Shown here piece after piece: positions 25,404-34,084 of a stretch of DNA of 64,000 bases. Under the pieces are notes generated by a model, which saw only the letters and a program-made list of their open reading frames with translations, was not told where the DNA came from and searched no databases. A program made the translations under genes and the position numbers. Positions within the stretch are counted from its first letter, which is position 1; every line of letters starts with the position of its first letter. The stretch lies in contig OZ220747.1 of NCBI GenBank assembly GCA_965117015.1, forward strand, positions 3,472,001 to 3,536,000, read 5' to 3'. Source of the stretch: Aldehydirespirator sp965117015 (GTDB lineage: Bacteria; Actinomycetota; Acidimicrobiia; Acidimicrobiales; Aldehydirespiratoraceae).

Positions 25404-27770
25404 GTGATAGCGGAGTCTCTCGCCGGCAAGCGGATCGCTATCACCGGCGCGACCGGGTTCCTGGGGACCGCGCTCACCGAGCGCCTGCTGCGCTGCGTGC
25501 CCGACTGCGAGCTGGTGCTGGTGGTGCGCCCGGGCCGCCGGGGCGCAGCCCAGCGAGTACAGCGCGACGTGCTCCGCAACGACGCCTTCGACCAGCTTCG
25601 CGAGCAGGCCGCCACCGATTCCAGCGGCGAGAGCTACGAAGAGATGACGGCCCGCAGGGTCACCGCGGTGGCCGGCGACGTCGGTGTCGACGGGATCGGC
25701 CTCGACGACGAGGGCCGTGCCGCTCTGGCCGGCTGCGACATCGTGATCCATTCGGCGGCCACCGTGAACTTCGACTCGGCTCTCGACGACGCGGTGGAGG
25801 TCAACCTGCTCGGGCCGGGCCGGGTGGCCGCGGTGCTGGCCGAGACCGGCTCCGAGGCTCACATGATCGCGGTGTCGACCTGCTACGTGGCCGGCAGCCG
25901 CCGGGGCGCCGCCCCCGAGCAACTGGTGGACGACTCGCCGTTCTTCACCGAGGTCGGCTGGCGCGACGAGGTGGCCAGCGCCCGCCGGGCCCGCCGCGAC
26001 GCCGAGCAGTCCAGCCGCAGCCCCGAGCGTCTGGCCGCGCTGTCGACCCAGGCCCGGCGGGAACTCGGCGCGGCCGGCATCCCCGCACTCTCCGAGAAGG
26101 TCGAGAGCCTCCGGCGGCGCTGGGTGGACGAGCAGATGACCCAGGCCGGCCGGGCCCGGGCCTCCAGCCTCGGCTTCCCGGACGCTTACGCCTTCACCAA
26201 GGCCCTCGGCGAGAGGGCCCTCACCGAGACTCGCGGCGACATCGCGGTGAGCATCGTGCGGCCCTCGATCATCGAGTCGGCCCTGGCCGAGCCCTACCCG
26301 GGATGGATCCGCGGATTCCGGATGGCCGAGCCGGTGATCGCCGCCTATGCCCGGGGCCTGCTCAAGGAGTTCCCGGGCGTGCCCGAGGGCATCGTCGACG
26401 TGATCCCGGTGGACCTGGTGGTGGCCACCATCATGGCCGTGGCCGCGCGGGGCCCGGTCGATCCCAGCCCCGATGTCGTACAGGTGGCCAGCGGGGCCAT
26501 CAACCCGCTCAAGTACGGCAAGCTCTTCGACTTGGTCAGCGGCTGGTTCACCGAGCACCCCGTCTACGACGAGCACAACCAGCCGATCTCGGTGCCGCAG
26601 TGGTCCTTCCCCGGCCGGGGGAGGGTGTCCCGTCAGCTTCAGCGAGCGCAACGCTCGCTGGAGACCGCCGACCGGGTGCTGTCGGCCCTGCCGCTTCGGG
26701 GTCGCCACGCCCTGATGAGCGCCAGCCTCGAGGAGCGCCGCCAGCAGCTGGGCAGGGCCAACGAGTACGTCGAGCTGTACGGCTCCTACGCCGAGTGCGA
26801 GGCCATCTACCAGCTCGACCGGCTCCTGGAGCTGTGGGATTCGCTCGACGACGACGACCGGGCGGCATTCTGCTTCGATCCCTCCGTCGTCGACTGGAAT
26901 CACTACGTGCAGGAGGTGCACCTGCCGTCGATGGTGGAGCAGGCCCGCCTCAAGATGGCTCCCGGCACCAGCTCCAGCCGCACCGACTCCCGCTCCACCC
27001 GGCTCCGCCGCCAGGTGCTGGCACCCGAGCGCCAGCTGGCCGTGTTCGACCTGGAGAACACGCTGATCGCCTCCAACGTGGTGGCCAGCTACGCGTGGCT
27101 CGCCACCCGGGAGCTCGACGACCTCGACCGGGTCCGCTTCGTGGCCCGCACCCTCAGCGAGGCGCCCCGCCTGCTGGCCCTGGATCGCAGGGACCGCAGC
27201 GACTTCCTGCGCTACTTCTACCGGCGCTTCGAGGGCGCCTCGGTGGACCGCATCGACGCCGACTGCGCCGAGATGCTCAGCGATCTCATCCTCACCAAGT
27301 CGTTCCCGCGGGGGATCCGCCGGATCCGTGAGCACCGGCAGGCCGGGCACATGACGCTGCTCATCACCGGGGCGCTCGACTTCGTGATCGCTCCCCTGAA
27401 GCCCCTGTTCGATCACATCATCGCGGCCGAGATGGGCTCGAGCGACGGCGTATACGACGGCCGGCTCACGTCGGTGCCCCCTACCGGCGAGGCCCGCTAC
27501 CAGACGCTGGTCGACTTCGCCGAGCTCCACGGCCTCGACCTGCGGGAGTCGGTGGCCTACGCCGACAGCACGTCGGACCTGCCCATGCTGGAAGCGGTCG
27601 GCTTCCCGGTGGCCGTCAACCCCGAGACCAAGCTGGCCACGCTGGCCCGGCGCCGGGGCTGGCTGATCGAGCACTGGGCGACCAGCGCGGGCGCTCCCGC
27701 CAAGCTCCTGCCGCTGGCGCCTCGGGGCCGCCCCGGGGCTCGCCGCCGCGAGCTGGTGAGGTCGGCCTGA
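25404..27770 (+). CDS. Fatty acyl-CoA reductase fused to a HAD-IB hydrolase domain
   Basis: 788 residues. Residues 1-370 form a NAD(P)-binding male-sterility-type acyl-CoA reductase with GATGFLG at 15-21 and the catalytic Y262/K266 (YAFTK). A helical linker follows. Residues 540-760 are a HAD subfamily IB domain with FDLENTLI (D549, but Glu at 551 where phosphatases have Asp), TLLITGALDFVIAP and YADSTSDLPML. Reductases of this type make fatty alcohols or aldehydes from acyl-CoA. The role of the HAD half is unclear; the Asp-to-Glu change may weaken phosphatase activity. First gene of a three-gene unit with a LarA-like protein and an acyltransferase. Confidence 0.85.
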   Translation: MIAESLAGKRIAITGATGFLGTALTERLLRCVPDCELVLVVRPGRRGAAQRVQRDVLRNDAFDQLREQAATDSSGESYEEMTARRVTAVAGDVGVDGIGLDDEGRAALAGCDIVIHSAATVNFDSALDDAVEVNLLGPGRVAAVLAETGSEAHMIAVSTCYVAGSRRGAAPEQLVDDSPFFTEVGWRDEVASARRARRDAEQSSRSPERLAALSTQARRELGAAGIPALSEKVESLRRRWVDEQMTQAGRARASSLGFPDAYAFTKALGERALTETRGDIAVSIVRPSIIESALAEPYPGWIRGFRMAEPVIAAYARGLLKEFPGVPEGIVDVIPVDLVVATIMAVAARGPVDPSPDVVQVASGAINPLKYGKLFDLVSGWFTEHPVYDEHNQPISVPQWSFPGRGRVSRQLQRAQRSLETADRVLSALPLRGRHALMSASLEERRQQLGRANEYVELYGSYAECEAIYQLDRLLELWDSLDDDDRAAFCFDPSVVDWNHYVQEVHLPSMVEQARLKMAPGTSSSRTDSRSTRLRRQVLAPERQLAVFDLENTLIASNVVASYAWLATRELDDLDRVRFVARTLSEAPRLLALDRRDRSDFLRYFYRRFEGASVDRIDADCAEMLSDLILTKSFPRGIRRIREHRQAGHMTLLITGALDFVIAPLKPLFDHIIAAEMGSSDGVYDGRLTSVPPTGEARYQTLVDFAELHGLDLRESVAYADSTSDLPMLEAVGFPVAVNPETKLATLARRRGWLIEHWATSAGAPAKLLPLAPRGRPGARRRELVRSA

Positions 27771-27821
27771 TGGCGGAGAGGACACGTGGACTGGAACTCC
27801 CCGGGAGGTCGGCCTGATGGC
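27758..27821 (+). repeat. 17-bp direct repeat at the reductase/LarA-like junction
   Basis: GAGGTCGGCCTGATGGC occurs at 27758-27774 and again at 27805-27821. The first copy holds the reductase stop codon, the second holds the ATG of the LarA-like gene. An ATG in the first copy would start a 15-codon frame that stops in the second. It looks like a short tandem duplication that may have separated the two genes by 47 bp. Confidence 0.7.
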
Positions 27822-29430
27822 AACTGAGCGCCGGAAGGCGCCGCGCCCGGGACTGGTGCTCGACGTCGACCGCTCGACGCCGCCGATCCTGTTCCATCAC
27901 GGCGAAGGCTTCCGCCTGGAGCGACTGCCACCGGGCCGCAGCCGGATCATCTACCCGGCCGAGCCCCTCGCGGGGCTGTCCGATCCCGAGGAAGCCATCC
28001 GCGACGCCCTGTTGAACCCGCTCGACTGCGATCCGCTGCCGTCGCTGCTGCGGCCCGGCATGAAGCTGACCATCGCCTTTGACGACATCTCGCTGCCGCT
28101 GCCGCCCATGCGGCGCCCCGACATCCGCCAACGGGTGATCGAGCAGGTCCTCGACATGGCGGCCGCGGCGGGGGTGGACGACGTGCACCTGATCGCGGCG
28201 CTGGCGCTTCACCGCCGGATGACCGACGACGAGCTGCGCCACGCCCTGGGCGAGCGGGTGTTCGACGCCTTCGCCCCGCAGGGCGCGCTCTACAACCACG
28301 ACGCCGAAGACCCCGACGGCATGGTGGAGTTGGGCCGCACCGATCACGACGAGCTGGTCACCATGAACCGGCGGGCCGCCGAGAGCGACCTGCTGGTGTA
28401 CGTGAACATCAACCTGGTGGCCATGGACGGAGGCTGGAAGTCCACCGCCACCGGTCTGGCCGACTACCGGTCGCTGCGCCACCACCACAACGTCCACACC
28501 ATGCAGCATTCCCGCTCGTTCATGGACCGGCCCCGCTCCGAGCTGCACCACTCCAACTGGCGCCAGGGCGAGGTGATCAAGGCCAACGGACCGCCCATCT
28601 TCCAGATCGAGACCACCGTCAACAACAACACCTTCGGCTACGACGGCCCCCTGGCCGTGCTGCAGAAGCGCGAGTGGGAGTGGAGCGCCCGGGACAGGGC
28701 CTCGTTCATGGCCATGCACGCCGGGCTCAAGGCGATGCCGCCGGCGGCCTGCCGGGGCGTGTTCAACCGGTGGCTGGCGCCCTATGAGATGACCTCGGTG
28801 CAGGCCGGCGCGGTGGAGCCGGTCCACGAGAGCACCACCGCCAACGTGCTGGCCCAGCATCTGGTTCCGGTGCAGGGACAGACCGACGTGCTCACCATGG
28901 GGCTGCCCTACATCTGCCCGTACAACGTCAACTCGGTGATGAACCCGATCCTGGTGATGTGCCTGGGCCTGGGCTACTTCTTCAACCTGTACCGGGGTCA
29001 GCCGCTGGTGCGCGAGGGCGGCGTCGTCATCATGAGCCACCCGACCCGGTGGGAGTTCCACCCGGTGCACCATCCGAGCTACATCGACTTCTTCGAGCAA
29101 CTGCTGGCCGAGACCACCGACCCGGCCGAGCTGGAGGCCAAGTACGAGGCCCAGTTCGCCACCGACGAGTGGTACGTGCACCTCTACCGCACCAGCTACG
29201 CCTACCACGGGGTGCACCCCTTCTACATGTGGTACTGGGGGGCGCACGCCCTGCAGTGGCTGGGTCGGGTGATCGTGGTGGGCGGCGACCCAAAGGCGGT
29301 GCGGCGCATGGGATTCCAGCCTGCGTCGACCCTGTCGGACGCCTTGGAGATGGCCAGCGACGTGGTGGGGCCCTCGCCCACGATCACGCACGTGCACAAC
29401 CCGCCGATCCTGATGGCGGACGTGGAGTAA
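27817..29430 (+). CDS. LarA-like (DUF2088) nickel-pincer-family protein
   Basis: 537 residues. The N-terminal half follows the lactate racemase fold: DDISLPLPPMRRP with R99, a His in LALHRRMTDDE (H132), NHDAEDPDG, and GGWKSTATGLADYRSLRHHH with K208 and H224. With a constant offset of 24 these match R75, H108, K184 (cofactor tether) and H200 (nickel ligand) of Lactiplantibacillus LarA as I recall them. The position of H174 is I198 (VNINL), so one proton-transfer His is absent and the reaction may differ. The C-terminal 300 residues are large and aromatic-rich. No larB, larC or larE is in the window. It sits between the acyl-CoA reductase and an acyltransferase. Confidence 0.78.
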   Translation: MATERRKAPRPGLVLDVDRSTPPILFHHGEGFRLERLPPGRSRIIYPAEPLAGLSDPEEAIRDALLNPLDCDPLPSLLRPGMKLTIAFDDISLPLPPMRRPDIRQRVIEQVLDMAAAAGVDDVHLIAALALHRRMTDDELRHALGERVFDAFAPQGALYNHDAEDPDGMVELGRTDHDELVTMNRRAAESDLLVYVNINLVAMDGGWKSTATGLADYRSLRHHHNVHTMQHSRSFMDRPRSELHHSNWRQGEVIKANGPPIFQIETTVNNNTFGYDGPLAVLQKREWEWSARDRASFMAMHAGLKAMPPAACRGVFNRWLAPYEMTSVQAGAVEPVHESTTANVLAQHLVPVQGQTDVLTMGLPYICPYNVNSVMNPILVMCLGLGYFFNLYRGQPLVREGGVVIMSHPTRWEFHPVHHPSYIDFFEQLLAETTDPAELEAKYEAQFATDEWYVHLYRTSYAYHGVHPFYMWYWGAHALQWLGRVIVVGGDPKAVRRMGFQPASTLSDALEMASDVVGPSPTITHVHNPPILMADVE

Positions 29431-29434
29431 TCCA

Positions 29435-30391
29435 TTGGGCATCGCTCACGATCTCGGCCTGGTGCAGATCCGGCGCCACCTGCCGTCTCCGACCCGGGCG
29501 TTGAGGGCTCGCTCGTTCCCGCTGCGGGCGCCCACCGTTCCCGGCGGAGTCGAGCCTCCCCACGCGCCGGGACGTACGGGCGTCCACTTCGACACGGACT
29601 GGGCCCGCCGCTGGCCGGCGCGCATGTTCCGGGCCGCCATGGTGGAGGGTCCGATACGGGCCATGGTGCAGGTGCTCGCATCACCCCGTCGCGGCGGCAC
29701 CGACCGCCTCAGCGAGCTGGAGGGGCCGATCATCTTCGCGTCCAACCACCACAGCCACATCGACACGTCCCTGCTGCTCACGTCGATCCCCGAGCCGTGG
29801 CGCCACAAGATCGTGGTGGGGGCGGCGTCCGACTACTTCTTCGGCTCCCGGGCGGCGGGCGCCACCGCGGCGCTGGTGATGGGGGCCGTACCCATCGAGC
29901 GAACCCGGGTGGGCCGCCGCTCCGCCGATATGGCCGCCGGGCTGATCGACGACGGTTGGAGCCTGCTGATCTACCCGGAGGGCGGCCGCAGCCCCGACGG
30001 CTGGGGGCAGACATTCCGCGGCGGCGCCGCCTACCTGTCGCTCCGCTGCAACGTGCCGGTGGTGCCCATCCATGTGGGCGGCACCGGCACCATCCTGCGC
30101 AAGGGCCGCACTGTGCCCCGACCGGCGGAGGCGACGGTCACCTTCGGCACGCCGCTGCGGCCCGAACTCGGCGAGAAGGCTCCCCGGCTGGCGGCCCGCA
30201 TAGAGGCGGCGGTGACGGCCCTCGCCGACGAGGCCAGCACCGACTGGTACTCGGCCCGCAAGCGGGCCCACGCCGGAGCCAGCGGCACCCTCACCGGCCC
30301 CCAGGTCGGAGTCTGGCGCCGCCAGTGGGCTCTGGGCGGCCCCCGCCGCCGCACAACGTCGACCCGCTCCCCGCGCTGGCCGGACCTGTAG
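29435..30391 (+). CDS. PlsC-type 1-acyl-glycerol-phosphate acyltransferase family
   Basis: 318 residues with the acyltransferase motifs HX4D at H105-D110 (NHHSHID) and YPEGGRS at about 180-186, the latter replacing the usual EGTRS, then PVVPIHVGGTG. The N-terminus has no clear transmembrane helix; residues 65-82 are amphipathic. It acylates a glycerol-phosphate or related alcohol acceptor with acyl-CoA or acyl-ACP. A TTG start four bases after the LarA-like stop implies coupling. With the acyl-CoA reductase upstream, a wax-, ether- or alcohol-containing lipid is a possible product; that is inference. Confidence 0.85.
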   Translation: MGIAHDLGLVQIRRHLPSPTRALRARSFPLRAPTVPGGVEPPHAPGRTGVHFDTDWARRWPARMFRAAMVEGPIRAMVQVLASPRRGGTDRLSELEGPIIFASNHHSHIDTSLLLTSIPEPWRHKIVVGAASDYFFGSRAAGATAALVMGAVPIERTRVGRRSADMAAGLIDDGWSLLIYPEGGRSPDGWGQTFRGGAAYLSLRCNVPVVPIHVGGTGTILRKGRTVPRPAEATVTFGTPLRPELGEKAPRLAARIEAAVTALADEASTDWYSARKRAHAGASGTLTGPQVGVWRRQWALGGPRRRTTSTRSPRWPDL

Positions 30392-30396
30392 CCGCC

Positions 30397-30495
30397 AGAG
30401 GCCGAGCGAACGGGGAGCAACTCATGAGAGTCTCCGCGAGAGCGCAGCGAGGCCGTGGCCCGAGCGGCCCGTGAGCGAAGCGAACAAGAGCGGGA
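30397..30495 (+). repeat. Dispersed 99-bp intergenic element, copy B
   Basis: Second copy of the element at 6988-7086, in the opposite orientation. It starts AGAGGCCGAGCG (30397-30408), has a 37-bp middle unlike copy A, and ends with the 50-bp core at 30446-30495 that matches copy A at 49 of 50 bases (GAGCGAAGCG here, GAGCGCAGCG in copy A). It lies between the acyltransferase and aconitase genes. The equal length and the conserved ends with a variable middle suggest a defined element rather than chance. I cannot assign a function. Confidence 0.75.
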
Positions 30496-30567
30496 GTGAC
30501 AGCCCGCCGCTGAAGGCTGTGACATCTGACCATCCGGGCCCGGCACGCACGCTTCTAGGCTGGTCGC

Positions 30568-32880
30568 ATGGCTGTGTTTGCTAGTACTCCGGTGGAGTTG
30601 ATCGAGGGCGTCTACGCCACCCTGGACGAGCGGGTAGGGCGGGCCCGCGACAGCTTCGGGCGGCCGTTGACGCTGACCGAGAAGATTCTCGTCAACCATC
30701 TCGACCCGTCCGAGACCGGGGTTCCCGAGCGGGGCGTGTCGTATGTCGACCTGCGGCCCGACCGGGTGGCCATGCAGGACGCCACCGCCCAGATGGCCTG
30801 GTTGCAGTTCATGACGGCCGGGCTCGACGAGGTGCAGGTGCCCACCACCACGCACTGCGACCATCTCATCACGGCCCGCACCGACGCCAAGCGCGACCTG
30901 CTGGCCGCCCTGTCGGGCAACGACGAGGTGTACGAGTTCCTGCACAGCGTGTCCGCCCGCTACGGCGCCGGGTTCTGGAAGCCCGGCTCGGGCATCATCC
31001 ACCAGGTCGTGCTGGAGAACTACGCCTTCTGTGGCGGGATGATGATCGGCACCGACAGCCACACACCCAACGCCGGCGGGCTGGCCATGGTGGCGGTGGG
31101 CGTGGGCGGCGCCGACGCGGTGGACGTGATGACTGGATTCCCGTGGAACGTGCGCTGGCCCAAGCTCATCGGCGTCCACCTCACCGGCGAGCTCAGCGGC
31201 TGGTCGGCCCCCAAGGACGTGATCCTGAAGGTGGCCGACATCCTCACCGTGGCCGGCGGCACCGGCGCCATCGTCGAGTACTTCGGGCCCGGCGCCCGCT
31301 CGCTGAGCGCCACCGGCAAGGCCACCATCTGCAACATGGGTGCCGAGATCGGCGCCACCACCTCGATCTTCGACTACGACGAGTCAATGGACCGCTACCT
31401 GCGGGCCACCGGCCGGGCCGACGCTGCCGACCTGGCCGCCACCGCGGCCGACCATCTCTGCGGCGACCCCGAGACCGAGGCCGACCCCGAGCGCTTCTAC
31501 GACCGGGTGGTGGAGATCGACCTCGACACCCTCGGCCCCCACATCAACGGCCCCCACACCCCCGACCTGGCCCGCGAGGTCGCCGATCTCGGCGACGAGG
31601 CCCGCGAGACCGGCTGGCCGCTGCAGATCAGCGCCGCCCTCATCGGCAGCTGCACCAACTCGTCGTACGAGGACATCACCCGGGCCGCGTCGATAGCCCG
31701 CGACGCGGCCGACAAGGGCCTGCGGGCCCGCACCCGGCTGCTGGTGACGCCGGGCTCCGAGCAGATCCGCTCCACCATCGTGCGCGACGGCCTGATGGAC
31801 GACTTCGAGGCCCTCGGCGCGACCGTGCTGGCCAACGCCTGCGGCCCCTGCATCGGCCAGTGGGACCGCTCCGGCGAGGAGGGCCACACACCGGGCCGGC
31901 CCAACGTGATCGTCACCTCCTACAACCGCAACTTCCCCAAGCGCAACGACGGCGATCCGGCCACGCTGGCCTTCGTCACCTCCCCCGAGACCGTCATCGC
32001 GCTGGCGCTGGCCGGCACTGTCGACTTCGACCCGATCGACGGCACCCTCACCAACGACCGCGGCGAGCCGGTGGCGCTGGCCGAGCCGACCGGCATCGAG
32101 CTTCCCCCCGACGGGTTCGACCCCGGCGAGGACACGTTCGTGGCCCCACCCGCCGACGGCGCGGCCGTCGACGTCCAGGTCTCGCCCCACTCCGAGCGCC
32201 TCCAGCTCCTGGAGCCCTTCGCCCCCTGGGACGGCCGCGACTACAAGGACCTGCCGGTGATCGCCAAGGCCAAGGGCAAGTGCACCACCGACCACATCTC
32301 GGCCGCCGGCCCGTGGCTGCGGTACCGGGGACACCTGGAGAACATCTCCGGCAACCTGTACCTGGGCGTGGTCAACGCGTTCGGATCATCGAACGGCGAT
32401 GGCGGCTACGACGTCGGCCACGGCAAGAACCAGATCACCGGCGAGATCCAGCCCCTGCCCGACATCGCCCGCGAGTACCACGAGACCGGCCTGCGCTGGG
32501 TGTTCATAGGCGACTCCAACACCGGCGAGGGCTCCAGCCGGGAGCACGCCGCCATGGAGCCCCGGTTCCGGGGCTGCGTGCTGGCCCTGGCCCGCAGCTT
32601 CGCCCGCATCCACGAGACCAACCTCAAGAAGCAGGGGGTGCTGGCGCTGACGTTCGCCGACCCGGCCGACTACGAGCGCATCGGCGAGGACGACCGCATC
32701 GCGGTGCGCGGCCTGGCCGACCTGGCTCCGGATCAACCGGTGACGGTGGAGGTCACCGCGCCCGACGGCGCGGTGTGGGCCTTCGATGCGCACCACACCC
32801 TCAGCGACGAGCAGATCGCGTGGTTCCGGGCCGGCAGCGCGCTGAACATCATCCGCAGCCGAGCCGGCCGGCAGGCCTGA
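30568..32880 (+). CDS. acn: Aconitate hydratase, mitochondrial type
   Basis: Interconverts citrate and isocitrate in the TCA cycle using a [4Fe-4S] cluster. The 770-residue protein has cluster ligands C362 (GSCTNSSYED), C425 and C428 (NACGPCIGQW), the DSHTPNAGG motif near 165, SYNRNFPKRNDG, and the swivel domain with GDSNTGEGSSREHAAMEPRF. The length and TTTHCDHLI match the mitochondrial aconitase branch rather than the longer AcnA/IRP branch. It is monocistronic, followed by a clear terminator; the 99-bp element lies upstream. Citrate synthase is encoded 2.6 kb downstream. Confidence 0.95.
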   Translation: MAVFASTPVELIEGVYATLDERVGRARDSFGRPLTLTEKILVNHLDPSETGVPERGVSYVDLRPDRVAMQDATAQMAWLQFMTAGLDEVQVPTTTHCDHLITARTDAKRDLLAALSGNDEVYEFLHSVSARYGAGFWKPGSGIIHQVVLENYAFCGGMMIGTDSHTPNAGGLAMVAVGVGGADAVDVMTGFPWNVRWPKLIGVHLTGELSGWSAPKDVILKVADILTVAGGTGAIVEYFGPGARSLSATGKATICNMGAEIGATTSIFDYDESMDRYLRATGRADAADLAATAADHLCGDPETEADPERFYDRVVEIDLDTLGPHINGPHTPDLAREVADLGDEARETGWPLQISAALIGSCTNSSYEDITRAASIARDAADKGLRARTRLLVTPGSEQIRSTIVRDGLMDDFEALGATVLANACGPCIGQWDRSGEEGHTPGRPNVIVTSYNRNFPKRNDGDPATLAFVTSPETVIALALAGTVDFDPIDGTLTNDRGEPVALAEPTGIELPPDGFDPGEDTFVAPPADGAAVDVQVSPHSERLQLLEPFAPWDGRDYKDLPVIAKAKGKCTTDHISAAGPWLRYRGHLENISGNLYLGVVNAFGSSNGDGGYDVGHGKNQITGEIQPLPDIAREYHETGLRWVFIGDSNTGEGSSREHAAMEPRFRGCVLALARSFARIHETNLKKQGVLALTFADPADYERIGEDDRIAVRGLADLAPDQPVTVEVTAPDGAVWAFDAHHTLSDEQIAWFRAGSALNIIRSRAGRQA

Positions 32881-32926
32881 GCCGCACCGCGACGCGTCGG
32901 CGGGGCGATCCGTCACCACAAGACAG

Positions 32927-32965
32927 AAGCGGCTGATCTGGGGCGAGACCAGCCGCTTCATTTTT
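32927..32965 (+). terminator. Rho-independent terminator after aconitase
   Basis: A perfect 9-bp stem AAGCGGCTG/CAGCCGCTT (32927-32935 with 32950-32958) is extended by three more pairs after one mismatch and followed by CATTTTT. It lies 46 bp after the aconitase stop. Confidence 0.85.
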
Positions 32966-33091
32966 CTTGGGTCGGTCTTGGGGGGATTCCGAACCAAGTT
33001 GAGACCGGAGCGGCCTGCGAGGAGGAATACGCCTGCCGAACCGGAATGTGCTTCCATTCAACACCATCCGGAACCGCCTGTAAATATCTCT

Positions 33092-33121
33092 TTGACAGTT
33101 TGAATCGATAGTTCCTATCAT
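33092..33121 (+). promoter_or_regulatory. Sigma70-like promoter of the LysR gene (leaderless transcript likely)
   Basis: TTGACA at 33092-33097 is followed after 18 bp by TATCAT at 33116-33121, in an AT-rich patch. The expected transcription start is near 33128, within two or three bases of the ATG at 33130, so the mRNA would be leaderless, as is common in actinobacteria. No ribosome-binding site is visible between them. Confidence 0.65.
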
Positions 33122-33129
33122 CTATTGCG

Positions 33130-34056
33130 ATGGACCTCAGGCAGCTCGACGTGCTCCTCGCGGTCGCCGAGCACCAGAGCTTCTCGGCCGCCGCCCGGGC
33201 CCTGCACACCGTGCAGTCCAATGTGTCCGCTCACATCGCCCAGCTCGAGCGGGAGGCGGGCGCCACGCTCATCGACAGGGCCCGGCGATGCCTCACCCCG
33301 GAGGGCCAGGTCGTGGCCGACCGCGCCCGTCGCATCCAGCTGGAGCTGCGGGCCATCTCCGACGACCTGGGCGCCATGCAGGCCAACCTCAGCGGCACCG
33401 TGACCGTCGGAGTGATCGGGACGACCGCCCGATGGCTGGTCCCGCGCCTGCTGGACGAGACGAGCCGGCTGCATCCGCTCCTCGAGGTGATCGTCCTGGA
33501 CGCCACCACGACCTCGCTCGTTCCCCTGCTCATCGAGAACCGTCTCGACCTGGCGGTGGTGAACCTTCCCGTCGACGATCCCGACATCGAGACCGAGGAC
33601 CTCTTCTCGGAGGACCGGGTGGTGATCGCGCCGGCCGGCCACGAGCTGGCCGACCGGGACCGCATCGACCTCGTGGACCTCGCCCAGCACGAGGTGCTGC
33701 TGCCCCCCAGGGGCACCGCCTTCCGCGACGAGGTCGACACCGACGCCCGGCGGGTCCACGTGGAGCTGCGCTGCCGGGCCGAGATCGACGGCCTGCGCCT
33801 GCTGGCGTCGCTGGCCTTCTCGGGCTTCGCGCCGGCTCTGCTGCCGGCCAGCGCCGCTCACGGCGTCCTCCAAGGCGACTGGCGCAGCGTGAAGGTGGAC
33901 CGCCTGAGCGCCCGCGTCGTCGGGTTGGCCCGCAACCGCAGGACCGTGCCGGCCGCGCCGCCGCGGGCCGTGGGCGAGACGATCCGCTGGATCGTGCAGC
34001 AGGAGGCGGCGGCCCAGCCCTACATCCACTCGGTGGACAGCCGGCCGGCGCCATAA
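33130..34056 (+). CDS. LysR-family transcriptional regulator
   Basis: 308 residues with an N-terminal winged helix-turn-helix (MDLRQLDVLLAVAEHQSFSAAARALHTVQSNVSAHIAQLE) and a C-terminal type 2 periplasmic-binding-like effector domain from about residue 90. It reads in the same direction as the carboxyltransferase and citrate synthase genes, 28 bp upstream of the first, so it is part of, or read through into, that unit rather than divergent from its target as most LysR regulators are. The effector is unknown; a CoA ester or TCA intermediate would fit the neighbours. Confidence 0.92.
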   Translation: MDLRQLDVLLAVAEHQSFSAAARALHTVQSNVSAHIAQLEREAGATLIDRARRCLTPEGQVVADRARRIQLELRAISDDLGAMQANLSGTVTVGVIGTTARWLVPRLLDETSRLHPLLEVIVLDATTTSLVPLLIENRLDLAVVNLPVDDPDIETEDLFSEDRVVIAPAGHELADRDRIDLVDLAQHEVLLPPRGTAFRDEVDTDARRVHVELRCRAEIDGLRLLASLAFSGFAPALLPASAAHGVLQGDWRSVKVDRLSARVVGLARNRRTVPAAPPRAVGETIRWIVQQEAAAQPYIHSVDSRPAP

Positions 34057-34084
34057 CGGGGTCGATGGTGAACGACTCCCTACG

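Noticed and set aside
25269..27785. An 838-codon minus-strand open frame
   Set aside because: It is antisense to the acyl-CoA reductase gene, which has clear motifs and a normal start; the minus-strand protein has no domain.
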